Shown here piece by piece: positions 26,583 through 36,704 of a stretch of DNA of 64,000 bases (position 1 is its first letter; every line of letters begins with the position of its first letter). The notes beneath the pieces are model-generated. The model ran no database searches and had not been told where the DNA came from. It saw only the letters and a list, made by a program, of their open reading frames with translations. The DNA lies in NCBI GenBank assembly GCA_002342685.1, contig DDQN01000055.1, positions 1-64,000 of the forward strand. The letters are read 5' to 3'. Both the position numbers and the translations under genes were made by a program. The stretch is from Vibrio sp. UBA2441 (GTDB taxonomy: Bacteria; Pseudomonadota; Gammaproteobacteria; Enterobacterales; Vibrionaceae).

Positions 26583-26615
26583 ATCTGTTCCCTTTTTTCT
26601 CTAATAGGGAATGAC

Positions 26616-26633
26616 CTTCACAGATTGTGCCAA
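26616..26633 (-). promoter_or_regulatory. Candidate sigma54 promoter of sypM
   Basis: On the minus strand TGGCAC-AATCT-GTGAA. The -24 half is perfect; the -12 half has GA for GC, so it is the weakest of the four. It is 34 bases before the sypM ATG, with an enhancer box about 57 bases upstream. Confidence 0.55.
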
Positions 26634-26667
26634 AATATTAACTTAATAAAATCAGTCTGTTATGTTT

Positions 26668-28068
26668 TTATCTATGGCTGTTCTCATTTTGATTGGCAAT
26701 TTGCGCTACGCAAATGGTCAATGCAGCGAGTATATAAATGGGCCAGTTAAAGCCTTGGGTGAGGAATGTACCAGAAACAACAGTACCGATTAAGCCAGCA
26801 TAAACTGCGTAAGCAATCGTAATCACATGGTAAGAGTGAGGGCGTGAAGGGTTCTGAGTTAGTCTAACTGTTTTTCTTGCCGTGCGAATGAGCGAGGCAA
26901 TAAAACCAATGAAGATAAGCAAACCTAGGAACCCCGTTTCCGCTAATACACCAAACCATGTACTGTGCACCGCATGATTCAGCCCATCCCAGTGAGAGCT
27001 GTAATAGTAGTAATTAAAATAAAAATTATTTAAACCTACCCCCGTTAATGGGTTATCCAGCGCCATTTTAAATGCGGCTTCCCATGCATAAATTCTGCCC
27101 ATAGCTGAGGCGTCGACACCTGCTTCGGCTGCACCACCAGAGGCTCTGTCGGAAATACCCGCTACCGTGTAGAGGACTATGACGGCAATTAATCCGATGG
27201 AAAGAATCAGTGTTTTTGAGCGGATATGTCTAAAGGTAAAGATGCCACAAACAGAAAGTGCGCCAAGTAAACCGCCTCTACTTTGCGTTGCAATAACCGC
27301 AAATAGCAATACCAAACTGGTTAGTGCGGCGGTAAACCTAAAAAGAGTGTGGTGTCCTTTGGTAAGCATGATGCTCAGAGAGAAAGCGAGTGGAAACATG
27401 AGTACCAAAGCTAAATCATTGGGGTCACCTAACATAGAACCCAGATTCCGGCCAATGGTGACGCGCGACCCTTCTACCAGCCCAATACCATTAATTGAAT
27501 TATAAATGGCGGTGGCACCAACCAAAAGGCCGGCGAGCGTCATTAATCTGGAAATATGGGCTAGATGACTTTCACGATTGGCTATCCATATGATAGCCAA
27601 TGTCATTACGATTATTTTCCAGTATATGCCTTTGAACTGCTCAATGGCGATTGGGCGGTTGGAAGCAAATATGACCCCAGCCATTACCATAATCCAGAAC
27701 AGCGCCAACCAGGTAAGAGAAGGGTGCCAATATGGTTTTAATTGCCGGGAAATTAAACCATGCCAGAGTAGTGCTGCTAATGCGCCTGCAGATAATAATA
27801 ACGGAATTTTAAGTGGGTAGAGAACAGGGATAACTTCATGAATTCGGAAAAAAGAGAACATAACAAACAAAATGACAGGCCAAAATGTTTGGTTAATGAC
27901 AAAGAGAATAGCCAAAGGAGCAATACTCAAAATAATGCCAGTGTAAGGTAGAGGCGCTAAATACCAGACTGCCGTGATTAGCAAACAAATGATGAGGCAA
28001 ACTAAAATAGCCATAGTGTTTACGGAATAGAAGTCACGGGGATTGGTCGTATTTATCCGCTTGTTCAT
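26668..28068 (-). CDS. sypL: O-antigen ligase/polymerase family protein (SypL-like)
   Basis: 466 residues with about 11 membrane helices and the Wzy_C signature: SRGGLLGALS in the large loop region and GVGLNNFYF...HSTWFGVLAETGFLG near the C-terminus. It polymerises or ligates polysaccharide repeat units at the periplasmic face. The ATG overlaps the sypK stop by four bases. The 3' end carries an enhancer box for the next transcript. Confidence 0.88.
   Translation of the reverse strand: MNKRINTTNPRDFYSVNTMAILVCLIICLLITAVWYLAPLPYTGIILSIAPLAILFVINQTFWPVILFVMFSFFRIHEVIPVLYPLKIPLLLSAGALAALLWHGLISRQLKPYWHPSLTWLALFWIMVMAGVIFASNRPIAIEQFKGIYWKIIVMTLAIIWIANRESHLAHISRLMTLAGLLVGATAIYNSINGIGLVEGSRVTIGRNLGSMLGDPNDLALVLMFPLAFSLSIMLTKGHHTLFRFTAALTSLVLLFAVIATQSRGGLLGALSVCGIFTFRHIRSKTLILSIGLIAVIVLYTVAGISDRASGGAAEAGVDASAMGRIYAWEAAFKMALDNPLTGVGLNNFYFNYYYYSSHWDGLNHAVHSTWFGVLAETGFLGLLIFIGFIASLIRTARKTVRLTQNPSRPHSYHVITIAYAVYAGLIGTVVSGTFLTQGFNWPIYILAALTICVAQIANQNENSHR
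26681..26695. promoter_or_regulatory. SypG enhancer-like box inside the end of sypL
   Basis: TTCTCATTTTGATTG fits the reported SypG enhancer consensus (TTCTCANNNTGMDWN) exactly. It overlaps the last codons of sypL and lies upstream of the sypM promoter. Confidence 0.7.
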
Positions 28069-29504
28069 GATGCTTTTTCACTGCTTGTTAAAGATGATAG
28101 CCAACCAAATGAAGGGGTTGGAAGCAGGTTAGTTGTGTAACTTATGCCTAGTATTGAGAATGGCGCTATTAAGGCGAATAAAACCAGAAGACCAATGTTA
28201 TTAAGATGAAATGAAATCAGAAAATGGATACTGCAAAGACTCAGCAGAAGTAAAATAGAAAAATAGTGGTATTTAATGGGGTACAGCGCTTGGCTAATGT
28301 AGGTAACAAGGATTAGACGAATTAACTGAGCTACAACCAGAGATGCCAGTATTCCCCAAATTAAGTAATCTCTTAGCAACCAAGCCATACTAAGGGCTAT
28401 CAATGTTGCGATCAGGTTGATATAGAGAAGTATCCGAGTCTTTTTTCGAAAAAGCAGCCCAATGTTAGTGAGTTCAGTGATCTCTTTAAGCATGGCAACC
28501 ACCAGCGTACCTACGAGGTACTGAGAAGCAGAAAGATAACTAATAGGCAGGAGAAGCTGAATAAAGATAGGTGCTGCGTAAACGATGGTTGAACTGAGCA
28601 ACACAATCCAAACGATACCATAATGGGTAATCTGGCTAAATTTTATATCATTTTCATTTAGGTAATGGAACCGCTTAGGCATCCACCACATACCAAAGGG
28701 CTGAACCAAAATACACATTGCCAAAGCAAATTTAGCTGCAATAGCGTAAATTGCCAACTGTTCTAAATTTGAACTACTACTTAATATCCATTTTTCGGCA
28801 CCGTTGAGCCCAAAAGCGAGTAATCCGGACAATGCGATGGGCAGGCTATATTTTAAGTATGAAAGGGTGACCTTCATTTTTGGCAGTGACAGCCAAATAA
28901 ATCGGTTAACACGATGCAAAACGATGAGTTGGATAGTATGTGCAATGACGGAAGACAGCAACACTCCAATAACGCCGAAGTCGAGTGAAATAAATGTCAG
29001 AATCAAACTCGCTTGCAGTGCGCAGGTAGATAAGCTAATCACAACGAACGCCTGTGCTTTGTCTTGCATTCTCAACCATGCCAGCGAGACACCTATCGCG
29101 CCTTCTATAGACAGGCCCAAGCTCAGTGTGACCAATTCACTAATTTGGAACATTGAGGTGTATCTTTCTGCGAACATGCATAAAGTCAAAATGACGGGTA
29201 CAAAACAAGCGGCGATTAATAATGAAAGCAGGTAGATCTGATTTGCTAAGGTTTTTTTCTCGTCAATTTGTGATTGGCCCACAAACCGATACAAGACTTC
29301 ATGCATTGATAATCCAACGATAATACCCGCAAATGCTGAAACGCTAGTGAGTAATTCTAGTTTGCCTATATCGGTCTGAGAAAGTGAATGGGCAAGCAAT
29401 GGCAACATTATCAGAGATAACCCTTTCATCATGAATAATCCCAGACCATAAAAAAGCATATGTTTTATGGCGCGAGAGTGGTACCAATTCATACATAGTT
29501 TCAT
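28065..29504 (-). CDS. sypK: Oligosaccharide flippase (SypK-like, Wzx/PST family)
   Basis: 479 residues with about 12-14 predicted membrane helices, starting with a typical MLFYGLGLFMMKGLSLIMLP block of the polysaccharide transporter family. It would flip lipid-linked repeat units across the inner membrane. Overlaps sypI and sypL by four bases at each end, so translation is coupled. Confidence 0.88.
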   Translation of the reverse strand: MKLCMNWYHSRAIKHMLFYGLGLFMMKGLSLIMLPLLAHSLSQTDIGKLELLTSVSAFAGIIVGLSMHEVLYRFVGQSQIDEKKTLANQIYLLSLLIAACFVPVILTLCMFAERYTSMFQISELVTLSLGLSIEGAIGVSLAWLRMQDKAQAFVVISLSTCALQASLILTFISLDFGVIGVLLSSVIAHTIQLIVLHRVNRFIWLSLPKMKVTLSYLKYSLPIALSGLLAFGLNGAEKWILSSSSNLEQLAIYAIAAKFALAMCILVQPFGMWWMPKRFHYLNENDIKFSQITHYGIVWIVLLSSTIVYAAPIFIQLLLPISYLSASQYLVGTLVVAMLKEITELTNIGLLFRKKTRILLYINLIATLIALSMAWLLRDYLIWGILASLVVAQLIRLILVTYISQALYPIKYHYFSILLLLSLCSIHFLISFHLNNIGLLVLFALIAPFSILGISYTTNLLPTPSFGWLSSLTSSEKAS

Positions 29505-30721
29505 CGGTTACTCACTTGGTTTAGTTTTGCCCTATGGTTAGGATTTAACGTGCCTTGATTTAAGTAGCTGGCGATTTTCTGGTAGCAGGTTTCTGCACGA
29601 TACTGATTAGCGATTTTTAAAGCGGAATGTCCCAATCGTGAAATCGTTCGAGGATTCAGAATAAGCCTGTAAAGAGCCTCTGAGAGTGCGGCATCGCTCC
29701 CGGCTTTGTACTTTATACAGTTGAGGTTATGCGTTAAATGTCTATCCCAGTAGGCGCCATCCCTGGGGATAAGAACACACATGCCTGCTGCAAGGGCTTC
29801 GAGTACAGATAGACCAAAGGGCTCATTTTTGCTGGTAGAAATAAAAATATTACAGCGAGAACGTATTTCATCCAAATTTCCGGGTTGTTGATGCCAATTG
29901 AATCCAGAGATATTGGCAGGTGCTTTGGATAGCGCTAAGCTGATATTTTTTGGGCGTATATAACAAACATGAACATTCATCTTTATTCTTTCACTCAACC
30001 TTTTTCCTGCCAGAACGAGAGTGTCTAACCCTTTCCATTTAAGCAGAGATGCCGCCCAGAATGCGGTTGGCTGTCCATACTCACAGGGTGTAGGCCAGTT
30101 GTGCTGGCCAATACCATTTTCGAATGACATATAATGAGGGCAAGTGAGATTGAACCGTGCCAGTTCATTGCCTATAGGAAGGTGTATTCTAGAGTGATAA
30201 TACAGCGTCATAGACTGAATAATATCGATGCGGCTGCTTTCAAGATAAAATAGAATGTCAGCAGAAACCAGGCAATAACCAATGGACCGTGAATACGCAA
30301 CCGGACCATGGACTAGTTGTACTAGCTGGTATTTATAGATAAATCGGCACAGGTAGAGCGCCATATCTATTCCGGGTCCAGAAGCGCCTAAAGCAATATC
30401 TATTTTATCGGTTCTCAATAACAACCATATAATTTGAGTCATGTAATAGAGCTGCTTTAGCCAAAAAAGCCAACCAGTACTGGCGACCTGCAATGTTTTG
30501 GGGCAATTAAATGCAATGATCTTGATGGAGTGCTTTTCGGCAAATTTCTGGTCAGCCCAACATTCTTTGCTAGCAGTTAATATGGTAAATTTTACTTGCT
30601 TATTAGAGCACTGATAAAGGGCTTCTCTCGTCGCTGTTTTAGAGCCACCTGAAAATGGGATGGGATCAAAAATTAAACAATGATTCACGCTGCTTTCTTG
30701 TGCTTGAAAATCTAGTTTCAT
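29501..30721 (-). CDS. sypI: Family 4 glycosyltransferase (SypI-like)
   Basis: About 406 residues, GT-B fold: FDPIPFSGGSKTATREAL at the N-terminus, EX7E motif NEPFGLSVLEALAAG. Start chosen at the ATG preceded by AAGGAG with 7-base spacing; a longer frame beginning at 30769 would start upstream of the expected transcript start of the sigma54 promoter. Named SypI because it follows the second SypG-type promoter, as in V. fischeri. Confidence 0.83.
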   Translation of the reverse strand: MKLDFQAQESSVNHCLIFDPIPFSGGSKTATREALYQCSNKQVKFTILTASKECWADQKFAEKHSIKIIAFNCPKTLQVASTGWLFWLKQLYYMTQIIWLLLRTDKIDIALGASGPGIDMALYLCRFIYKYQLVQLVHGPVAYSRSIGYCLVSADILFYLESSRIDIIQSMTLYYHSRIHLPIGNELARFNLTCPHYMSFENGIGQHNWPTPCEYGQPTAFWAASLLKWKGLDTLVLAGKRLSERIKMNVHVCYIRPKNISLALSKAPANISGFNWHQQPGNLDEIRSRCNIFISTSKNEPFGLSVLEALAAGMCVLIPRDGAYWDRHLTHNLNCIKYKAGSDAALSEALYRLILNPRTISRLGHSALKIANQYRAETCYQKIASYLNQGTLNPNHRAKLNQVSNR

Positions 30722-30758
30722 CCGGCACTCCTTGCTGAAATTAATAATGTATCTATAA

Positions 30759-30776
30759 CAGCAATTCAAATGCCAA
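30759..30776 (-). promoter_or_regulatory. Sigma54 promoter of sypI
   Basis: On the minus strand TGGCAT-TTGAA-TTGCT: GG and GC 10 bases apart and a full match to the -12 consensus. The transcript should start near 30750, about 30 bases before the sypI ATG. Enhancer palindrome about 78 bases upstream. Confidence 0.85.
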
Positions 30777-30844
30777 TAAGTGCTGGTGACTATCTTATTG
30801 ATATTTATGGATAAATAAAGAGCTTGTCAGGTAGAGGTTTCACA

Positions 30845-30859
30845 TTCTCATTTTGAGAA
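30845..30859. promoter_or_regulatory. SypG enhancer box upstream of sypI
   Basis: TTCTCATTTTGAGAA, a perfect palindrome (17 bases counting flanking A and T), matching the SypG enhancer consensus. Lies between sypH and sypI upstream of a sigma54 promoter. Confidence 0.85.
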
Positions 30860-30906
30860 TCATAACGGAAGCTTTGTCTCTCAGTGTAAACAAAGAAATC
30901 AGTAAG

Positions 30907-31962
30907 TTATGATGTGGCTTGTGTATAGTGTTTTAAAATGACAGGCAGGACGGCCTCAGGAGAAAAATTGTCGTTAATGGTGGCTCTGGCGAGTTGGCGT
31001 ATGTGTGCTTGTTCTTTTGAGCTCAGTTCAAGCCAGTGATTTAAGGCATGGGTTAAATCGTTAAATGATTGACATACCCAGCCATTTTTTCCTGAAGAAA
31101 TTAAAATATTGATAGCGCCAACATTAGAAGCGATAACGGGGATCCCACGCGACATTGCTTCCAATGCGGCCATTGGCAACCCTTCGTATCTGGAAGGGAT
31201 TATGAGTAAACCTACTTCCGACCAAACTTTAGTCATATCCTGTTTATGACCGTGAAATGTCACATTCACCGGGGCTTGCGATTTACAGTCTTTCTCTAAA
31301 GGGCCGCAGCCATAAATATCGAAATGTTGATGATTGAATACCTTAGCCAGTTTGATGAAGCGGTCTGGGGCTTTTTCGTGACTTAACCGACCAACAAAAG
31401 CAATGTTGTTGGTGTATTCACAAGGCAGTTCAGGAACCGAAACAAAGTTTTTTAATACATGAGTACGGGTAAAAACTTTGTTTGCTACTAATGGGCTTAC
31501 GGCAAAGCAACAGGATGAGACAAAAGCACTGTATCTATCTATCCAGTCATAAAGTCGAACCTTGCCCTTTGGTGTCTCTCCTGCATGAAAGGTTGTCATC
31601 TGATTGAGTTTATAGCCAATAACTTTAAGCATTTTGCTGATAATACTGGCTTTGTACCCATGAGCGTGTACTAATTTTGGTTGGTGTTGAGTAAAAGCGG
31701 TTTTTAACCGGGAAAATGAATTCGAATCAGCTGGAGCCAACCTGCTTAAGAAATGGAACGGAATATTACGTTGAGATAATAGGGCGACGATGGCTTGATG
31801 TGGATGGTATTCACTAATCAAAATGACTCGTACTGGTATATTTTGATTGATCAAAGCGCTAGATAGCTCTAGCACATGGCTTTCAATGCCGCCGAAAAGC
31901 AGGCTGTCTAACAGCAGCCATATCTCATTTTTTTCTGGGGTATCAAGCTTGATCAAGCTCAT
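30907..31962 (-). CDS. sypH: Family 4 glycosyltransferase (SypH-like)
   Basis: About 351 residues, GT-B: WLLLDSLLFGGIESHVLEL, IAFVGRLSHEKAPDRFI, and EX7E motif YEGLPMAALEAMSRG. The chosen ATG (MSLIKLD) has GGAAG just upstream and overlaps the end of sypG by 20 bases; a longer version from 32016 is possible but has no ribosome site. Probably made from the sypA-side transcript, read through sypG. Confidence 0.83.
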   Translation of the reverse strand: MSLIKLDTPEKNEIWLLLDSLLFGGIESHVLELSSALINQNIPVRVILISEYHPHQAIVALLSQRNIPFHFLSRLAPADSNSFSRLKTAFTQHQPKLVHAHGYKASIISKMLKVIGYKLNQMTTFHAGETPKGKVRLYDWIDRYSAFVSSCCFAVSPLVANKVFTRTHVLKNFVSVPELPCEYTNNIAFVGRLSHEKAPDRFIKLAKVFNHQHFDIYGCGPLEKDCKSQAPVNVTFHGHKQDMTKVWSEVGLLIIPSRYEGLPMAALEAMSRGIPVIASNVGAINILISSGKNGWVCQSFNDLTHALNHWLELSSKEQAHIRQLARATINDNFSPEAVLPVILKHYTQATS

Positions 31963-33430
31963 CTTCTGCTTCCCATGCTTGTTTCTTGCGATAGACGGTT
32001 GAAGGACTAAGTTCAAGCAAAACGGCTGCGTTTAAAACGTTACCCTCGCAAAAATCAATAGCGTTTTGAATCGCTTCTTTTTCTATTTTCCACATCGGTC
32101 TGATAGTGGAGTTGCCAGCTGTCTCAGTTGGCGTATTCGTTTCGTTGTTTTCGATTGTAACAAGTGTAGACTCTGAATGTTCAGATTGAATAGTGGCAAT
32201 ATCTGAGTGACTAATTTGCGCTTGAACGACTTTAAGGGAAGCTGGACTGGCGACTTCTTTTCTTGCTTTCAATTGTTGTGGAAGATGTTCTATTGCGACA
32301 TGTTTGTCATTATTAAGCACCACAATATTACGAATGATGTTTTGTAGCTCTCGAACATTTCCTGGCCAAGCATAATGTTTGAAAACTTTCTCAACTTCAC
32401 GGTTGATAGCAATGAACTTTTTACCGTCCTGTTTGGCGTATATTTTTAAAAAATGTGTGGCCAAAGCGAGAATGTCTTTTCCTCTATCTCTGAGAGGCGG
32501 CATTTCAATCGGTACGACGTGAACACGATAATAGAGATCCTCACGGAATCTTCCTTGCTCAACTTCTTTATAAGGGTCTCGGTTTGTTGCACAAATAATG
32601 CGAATATCGACTTTCCTCTCTCTGCTGTCACCTAATGGAGTAAAGGTTCCCGTTTGCAAAAAACGCAGCAATTTTTTTTGCATTTCAAGTTCCATCTCAC
32701 ACAGCTCATCCAGAAACAGAGTGCCACCGTGTGCCTGCATAGCAGCACCTTTACGGTCTGTGGTAGCGCCTGTAAAAGCGCCTTTTACATGCCCGAAAAT
32801 TTCACTTTCCATTAAGTCTCGCGGAATGGCACCGCAGTTTATCGCAACGAAGGGTTTGTCGCGTCGATCGCTCTGTTTATGTATGGCTTCAGCGCAGACC
32901 TCTTTACCTGTTCCACTTTCGCCATTAATAAAAACGCTGGCGTTGGTGGGAGCAACGGCGTCGATAATCTTATATACCGCTTGCATCTGCAGACTCGATC
33001 CAATAAAACCGTGAAAACGAGATCTATCATGTTTTGTCTGAAGGTCTTCAACAATATTTTCTAGTTTGGCATTTTTAAGATGTATTTTTATCGAGGTTTT
33101 TAATCGGTTAGCCTGTATGGGTTTCTCTAAAAAATCCAACGCGCCGCTCTGTATCAGGTTAACGGCAATGTCTACGGTGCCGTGTGCTGTAGCAATAATA
33201 ACTGAAGTTGGGATATCATTTTCTATAATCCAATCGAGAATATCCTGACCAGAAATATCGGGCAATTGCAGGTCAAGAATCACCAATTGAGGGGCATAAC
33301 GTTCAATGAACTGCATTGCTTCTTTGCCCGTTTCCACGTGAAAGAATTCATAAGGTTCATCTTTAACATACTGTTTGTATAAAATGGCCAGTGATGTTGA
33401 GTCTTCGACCAGTAATACTTTCGGCTGCAT
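31943..33430 (-). CDS. sypG: Sigma54-dependent response regulator (SypG-like)
   Basis: 495 residues. Receiver domain with phospho-acceptor Asp53 (VILDLQLPD), AAA+ domain with Walker A GESGTGKE (170-177) and the sigma54-contacting GAFTGA loop (217-222), and a Fis-type helix-turn-helix at the C-terminus (NVLNAAVLLELSPSTVYRKK). In V. fischeri SypG activates sypA, sypI, sypM and sypP. Here all four positions carry enhancer palindromes and -24/-12 promoters, which supports the assignment strongly. The likely phosphodonor is the hybrid kinase encoded just upstream. Confidence 0.92.
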   Translation of the reverse strand: MQPKVLLVEDSTSLAILYKQYVKDEPYEFFHVETGKEAMQFIERYAPQLVILDLQLPDISGQDILDWIIENDIPTSVIIATAHGTVDIAVNLIQSGALDFLEKPIQANRLKTSIKIHLKNAKLENIVEDLQTKHDRSRFHGFIGSSLQMQAVYKIIDAVAPTNASVFINGESGTGKEVCAEAIHKQSDRRDKPFVAINCGAIPRDLMESEIFGHVKGAFTGATTDRKGAAMQAHGGTLFLDELCEMELEMQKKLLRFLQTGTFTPLGDSRERKVDIRIICATNRDPYKEVEQGRFREDLYYRVHVVPIEMPPLRDRGKDILALATHFLKIYAKQDGKKFIAINREVEKVFKHYAWPGNVRELQNIIRNIVVLNNDKHVAIEHLPQQLKARKEVASPASLKVVQAQISHSDIATIQSEHSESTLVTIENNETNTPTETAGNSTIRPMWKIEKEAIQNAIDFCEGNVLNAAVLLELSPSTVYRKKQAWEAEDELDQA

Positions 33431-33494
33431 ACTTAATACCCTTATATTTTTAATACTTTAAAGCATACTCCAATAATGAATGATGCGCCTAATT

Positions 33495-35780
33495 TCATAG
33501 TGCCTGAAAGCCTTTCTCTTTGCGTTTTTGCAGCTCAGACAGGGATAATTCGGTTAATGGAATCAAGCTTTCAGCCAAGACGATCGCGAGTTCGTATTCT
33601 TCAGCCATGCAACTTTTCTCTACATTTTTTGCCAACTTCGATAAGGCTACGTTACCCAATGCCATAGAGGAGGAGCTGAGGGTGTGCACCTCAAATTTTA
33701 GTTGTTCGAAATTTTTGTTGTCTTTGGCTACTTCTATCTTTCCCTTATGCATATTGGCTTCAGTGATATAGTGGTCAATCAGCGTTGGCATCACTTCGGC
33801 ACTGGTATCTCTTACCATCTGAATTAGTATATCTTCGTCTACCAAACGATCCTTTGGTTGTTCGTTTTTAGTTGGCATAGCTTCTGCCTCTACTTTTTTT
33901 TGTTGGTTAGGGTATGCTGAACATAGCTGAATTTCTTCACAATCTTGTTTGGCTATGTATTTATTTAATGTGTTGATCAGGTGAGATAAATTGACCGGTT
34001 TGGATAAGTAATCGGACATTCCTGCTTTCAAAAATTTTTCTTTATCACCGGTTAAAGCATGTGCGGTAAATGCAATAATAGGTATGTTTGCTTTGCTAGG
34101 TAGTTCCATTGAACGGATATTTTCACAGGCTTCAAGCCCATCCATTTCCGGCATGGAAATATCCATGAACACGATATCGTAAGATCTATGTTTGACCATC
34201 TCTACTGCTTGTATGCCATTATTGGCGATGTCTATTTTCAGGCCTATATGCTTAAACAAATTTTGGATCACTAGCTGGTTGGCTTTGTTGTCTTCTGCGA
34301 CAAGTACTCTGATATGTGCGCAAGCTGGGTTTAAGGTTTGAGGTACGTTTTGCTGTTGAATAAAAGAGGCTTTCTCGGCTATGTCGAATGGAATACTAAA
34401 ACTAAAACAGCTACCTAAGCCCACGACACTTTCCACTTTAATATTACCGTCCATTAGGCTGACCAAGCGTTTGCATATAGCCAATCCCAAGCCAGAGCCT
34501 TCGTAGGTGCGAGAAAAGGAGTGGTCTGCCATGGTGAATTCGTCGAATAGGTACGGGATAATTTCGGAATCGATTCCGATACCGGTATCGGTGATTTTGC
34601 AGCTAATTTCGATCTGATTATTTGATAGTGATTTACTGTCTAGTTCGACCTTTACTGTTCCTTTATTGGTGAACTTTATTGCGTTGCCGATTAGATTTAA
34701 CAATACTTGCTTGTAACGAGTCTCATCTCCATAAATGTAAGCAGGCAGGTTATTGGCTTTTATTTGGAACGTAATTCCTTTTAGCCGTGCAAGCGGTTCA
34801 AAGCTGTCGGTTATCGAGTAAATGGTGTTTTTAATAATGAAAGCTTTTCGTTCTATCGTTAGGTTGTTGGCTTCCATTCTGGAAAAATCAAGGATGTTGT
34901 TGATTAAGGAGAGCAACATATTTCCTGACTCTGTCGCGGTTTCGACTAAATTTCTTTGCTCTGGGTCTAAAGTCGTTTGATCCAGTGAAGAGAGAAGCCC
35001 AAGCACACCATTCATCGGTGTACGGATTTCATGTGACATAGAAGCAAGAAAGCGACTTTTGGAATCATTTGCATGCTCTGCTTCTTCGCGAGCGAGTTGT
35101 AGTTCGTTGTAATTTTCTTCAAGACTTTTTGACATGCTATTGAACGCTTGAGCTACTTCGCCCAACTCATCATTTTGGTTCAGATCAATTTGAAACCCAG
35201 GGCCAGTTTTTCGAACGGTTTGAGCCGCATTTTTCAGACGAACTAAATTTTTGGTCAGGTAAGTGCCAAAAATAAATGAAAATAATGCAACGAGTAGTAC
35301 TTCCAGAGAAGCAATACCAACGATAGATTTTCGTGCCTGATCTAACATAATACTGATGGCAGAAGTTGCGAAACCAATCTCTATCTGTCCATAGGTGTCT
35401 CCGTTGCCGGTGATATCTACTTTGGTATCGAACACACCATCGCGTATTGAGCGGAGATCCTCGTCAATATCCGGGTTTTTATTTAAAATATCTTGATCGC
35501 CGCCAAAGGCAAGCACCTTATTAAAACTAATGACGCGGACATACACTACATCGTCCAATTTCATTAGTTCGATAACCAAGTCATCAAGGGTTGCAAGATC
35601 GGTGGCTAATACAGCATCTTTGGTGGCATGAGCAAACATACTGGCGGTGGCTTGCGCTCGTTGTAATAACTGTTTTTCGTTGGAGTTGCCTAAAAAGGAC
35701 ATCGCACTGAATACCAATGTGACGAGAAGTACTATCTCGATAGCAGCAATGCCAAGTATGGTTTTAGTACGAAAGTTCAT
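33495..35780 (-). CDS. sypF: Hybrid sensor kinase (SypF-like)
   Basis: 761 residues: membrane helix (about 8-30), short periplasmic domain (about 31-150), second helix (about 152-175), HAMP, histidine kinase with His250 in [13 protein letters not shown]-box Asn364/367, G-boxes DTGIGI and GSGLGLA, receiver Asp541 ([11 protein letters not shown]), and an HPt domain with His699 (HTLSSSS). It would feed phosphate to SypG through the HPt. The layout matches V. fischeri SypF. The gene starts 9 bases after a PhnD-type binding-protein gene, a likely input partner. Confidence 0.9.
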   Translation of the reverse strand: MNFRTKTILGIAAIEIVLLVTLVFSAMSFLGNSNEKQLLQRAQATASMFAHATKDAVLATDLATLDDLVIELMKLDDVVYVRVISFNKVLAFGGDQDILNKNPDIDEDLRSIRDGVFDTKVDITGNGDTYGQIEIGFATSAISIMLDQARKSIVGIASLEVLLVALFSFIFGTYLTKNLVRLKNAAQTVRKTGPGFQIDLNQNDELGEVAQAFNSMSKSLEENYNELQLAREEAEHANDSKSRFLASMSHEIRTPMNGVLGLLSSLDQTTLDPEQRNLVETATESGNMLLSLINNILDFSRMEANNLTIERKAFIIKNTIYSITDSFEPLARLKGITFQIKANNLPAYIYGDETRYKQVLLNLIGNAIKFTNKGTVKVELDSKSLSNNQIEISCKITDTGIGIDSEIIPYLFDEFTMADHSFSRTYEGSGLGLAICKRLVSLMDGNIKVESVVGLGSCFSFSIPFDIAEKASFIQQQNVPQTLNPACAHIRVLVAEDNKANQLVIQNLFKHIGLKIDIANNGIQAVEMVKHRSYDIVFMDISMPEMDGLEACENIRSMELPSKANIPIIAFTAHALTGDKEKFLKAGMSDYLSKPVNLSHLINTLNKYIAKQDCEEIQLCSAYPNQQKKVEAEAMPTKNEQPKDRLVDEDILIQMVRDTSAEVMPTLIDHYITEANMHKGKIEVAKDNKNFEQLKFEVHTLSSSSMALGNVALSKLAKNVEKSCMAEEYELAIVLAESLIPLTELSLSELQKRKEKGFQAL

Positions 35781-35789
35781 GATCTTGAT

Positions 35790-36602
35790 CTATTCTGCCG
35801 CAATCAAATTGATATCGAGTGCCCGAACATCATCCCAGTCCTGATTACTGGCCTTAGTGAAGGCCTTAATTTTGAGTGGGTCTAGTAGATTTTTTCCCTC
35901 TTCTGTTTTAGCAAGTTCAACAAAGAAAGATTGAACCTGCTGTCTGAGCTTTATCGGAATGGATGGGTGTGCTGCGATAGCATGTGGCGTATAACCATTT
36001 GTGGTCCAAATTGGGTTTAGTTGAGCTTTTACCTTAGGATCCATGGCATTAAAGGTGCGCATTACACCGCCGCCTGCGGGGAAAAAACCTTTGGACACTG
36101 AAAGGTATACGGAATCGTGTGAAGAGACGTATTTAGGTGTATAAATTACGCTGTTATTTTTCAGGTGAGCCTGAGGCAATATACTCGCAGCAAAAGCCGC
36201 AGGCGCAGGAAAGGCGAGTTGCGCGTCATTGAGCTGTTCTAGTTTGGTTATGCCGCTGTCTTTACGTACCACAATAATGCCTTTGATTTTTTTGTCCTTG
36301 GCTTTGACTAAAGCCTGATAACCGGGCGATTCATTGAAGACGACAAAGTGGTATGGATTCATGTAGGCGAAACTGTACTCTCCTTTTTCCAGTCTTTCCT
36401 CGAAGGTAGGAATATTAGTGGCGGTAGTAAATATAAACTCATGACCAGTTTCTTTACTCAGCGCCTGCATGATGGGGTTCCACTGCTTTGCAAGGCGGCT
36501 GGCGGATTGTTGCGGAACAATACTAAAGGTGTAGCTTTGTGCTAATACTGGTGAAGAAATGCCGCTAAACAGAATCGCTATTAGGGTGATGAGTCGTAGC
36601 AT
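35790..36602 (-). CDS. PhnD-family periplasmic binding protein in the SypE position
   Basis: 270 residues with a signal peptide (cleavage near LAQ, about residue 22) and a PhnD/phosphonate-type binding fold: FSIVPQQSASRLAKQWNPIM and FAYMNPYHFVVF are typical. No ABC transporter genes are near. It sits where V. fischeri has sypE and ends 9 bases before sypF, so it probably presents a ligand to the SypF sensor. The ligand cannot be inferred; an organophosphonate or another small anion is possible by family only. Confidence 0.85.
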   Translation of the reverse strand: MLRLITLIAILFSGISSPVLAQSYTFSIVPQQSASRLAKQWNPIMQALSKETGHEFIFTTATNIPTFEERLEKGEYSFAYMNPYHFVVFNESPGYQALVKAKDKKIKGIIVVRKDSGITKLEQLNDAQLAFPAPAAFAASILPQAHLKNNSVIYTPKYVSSHDSVYLSVSKGFFPAGGGVMRTFNAMDPKVKAQLNPIWTTNGYTPHAIAAHPSIPIKLRQQVQSFFVELAKTEEGKNLLDPLKIKAFTKASNQDWDDVRALDINLIAAE

Positions 36603-36704
36603 AATATTCAGTTCCTTATTATTCGCTGTTTTATCAACAGCTTGTATTATTTAATAATAGTGTATTTTTAAAAAATGTCAGTGCAGGTTCGCGTTGAGTC
36701 TGAT
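36603..36704. other. Gap between sypD and the PhnD-like gene
   Basis: 102 AT-rich bases. A separate promoter for the PhnD-like/sypF/sypG genes may lie here, but no SypG box or sigma54 element is visible. Confidence 0.3.

Noticed and set aside
31963..32016. Long 74-base overlap of sypG and sypH
   Set aside because: A downstream ATG at 31962 with GGAAG before it gives a normal short overlap.
32598..33014. 138-codon plus-strand frame inside sypG
   Set aside because: Antisense shadow of the conserved AAA+ domain; Ser/Cys-rich with no motif.
36603..36704. Possible fifth SypG box before the PhnD-like gene
   Set aside because: I looked for TTCTCA-N3-TGA and a -24/-12 element and found neither.
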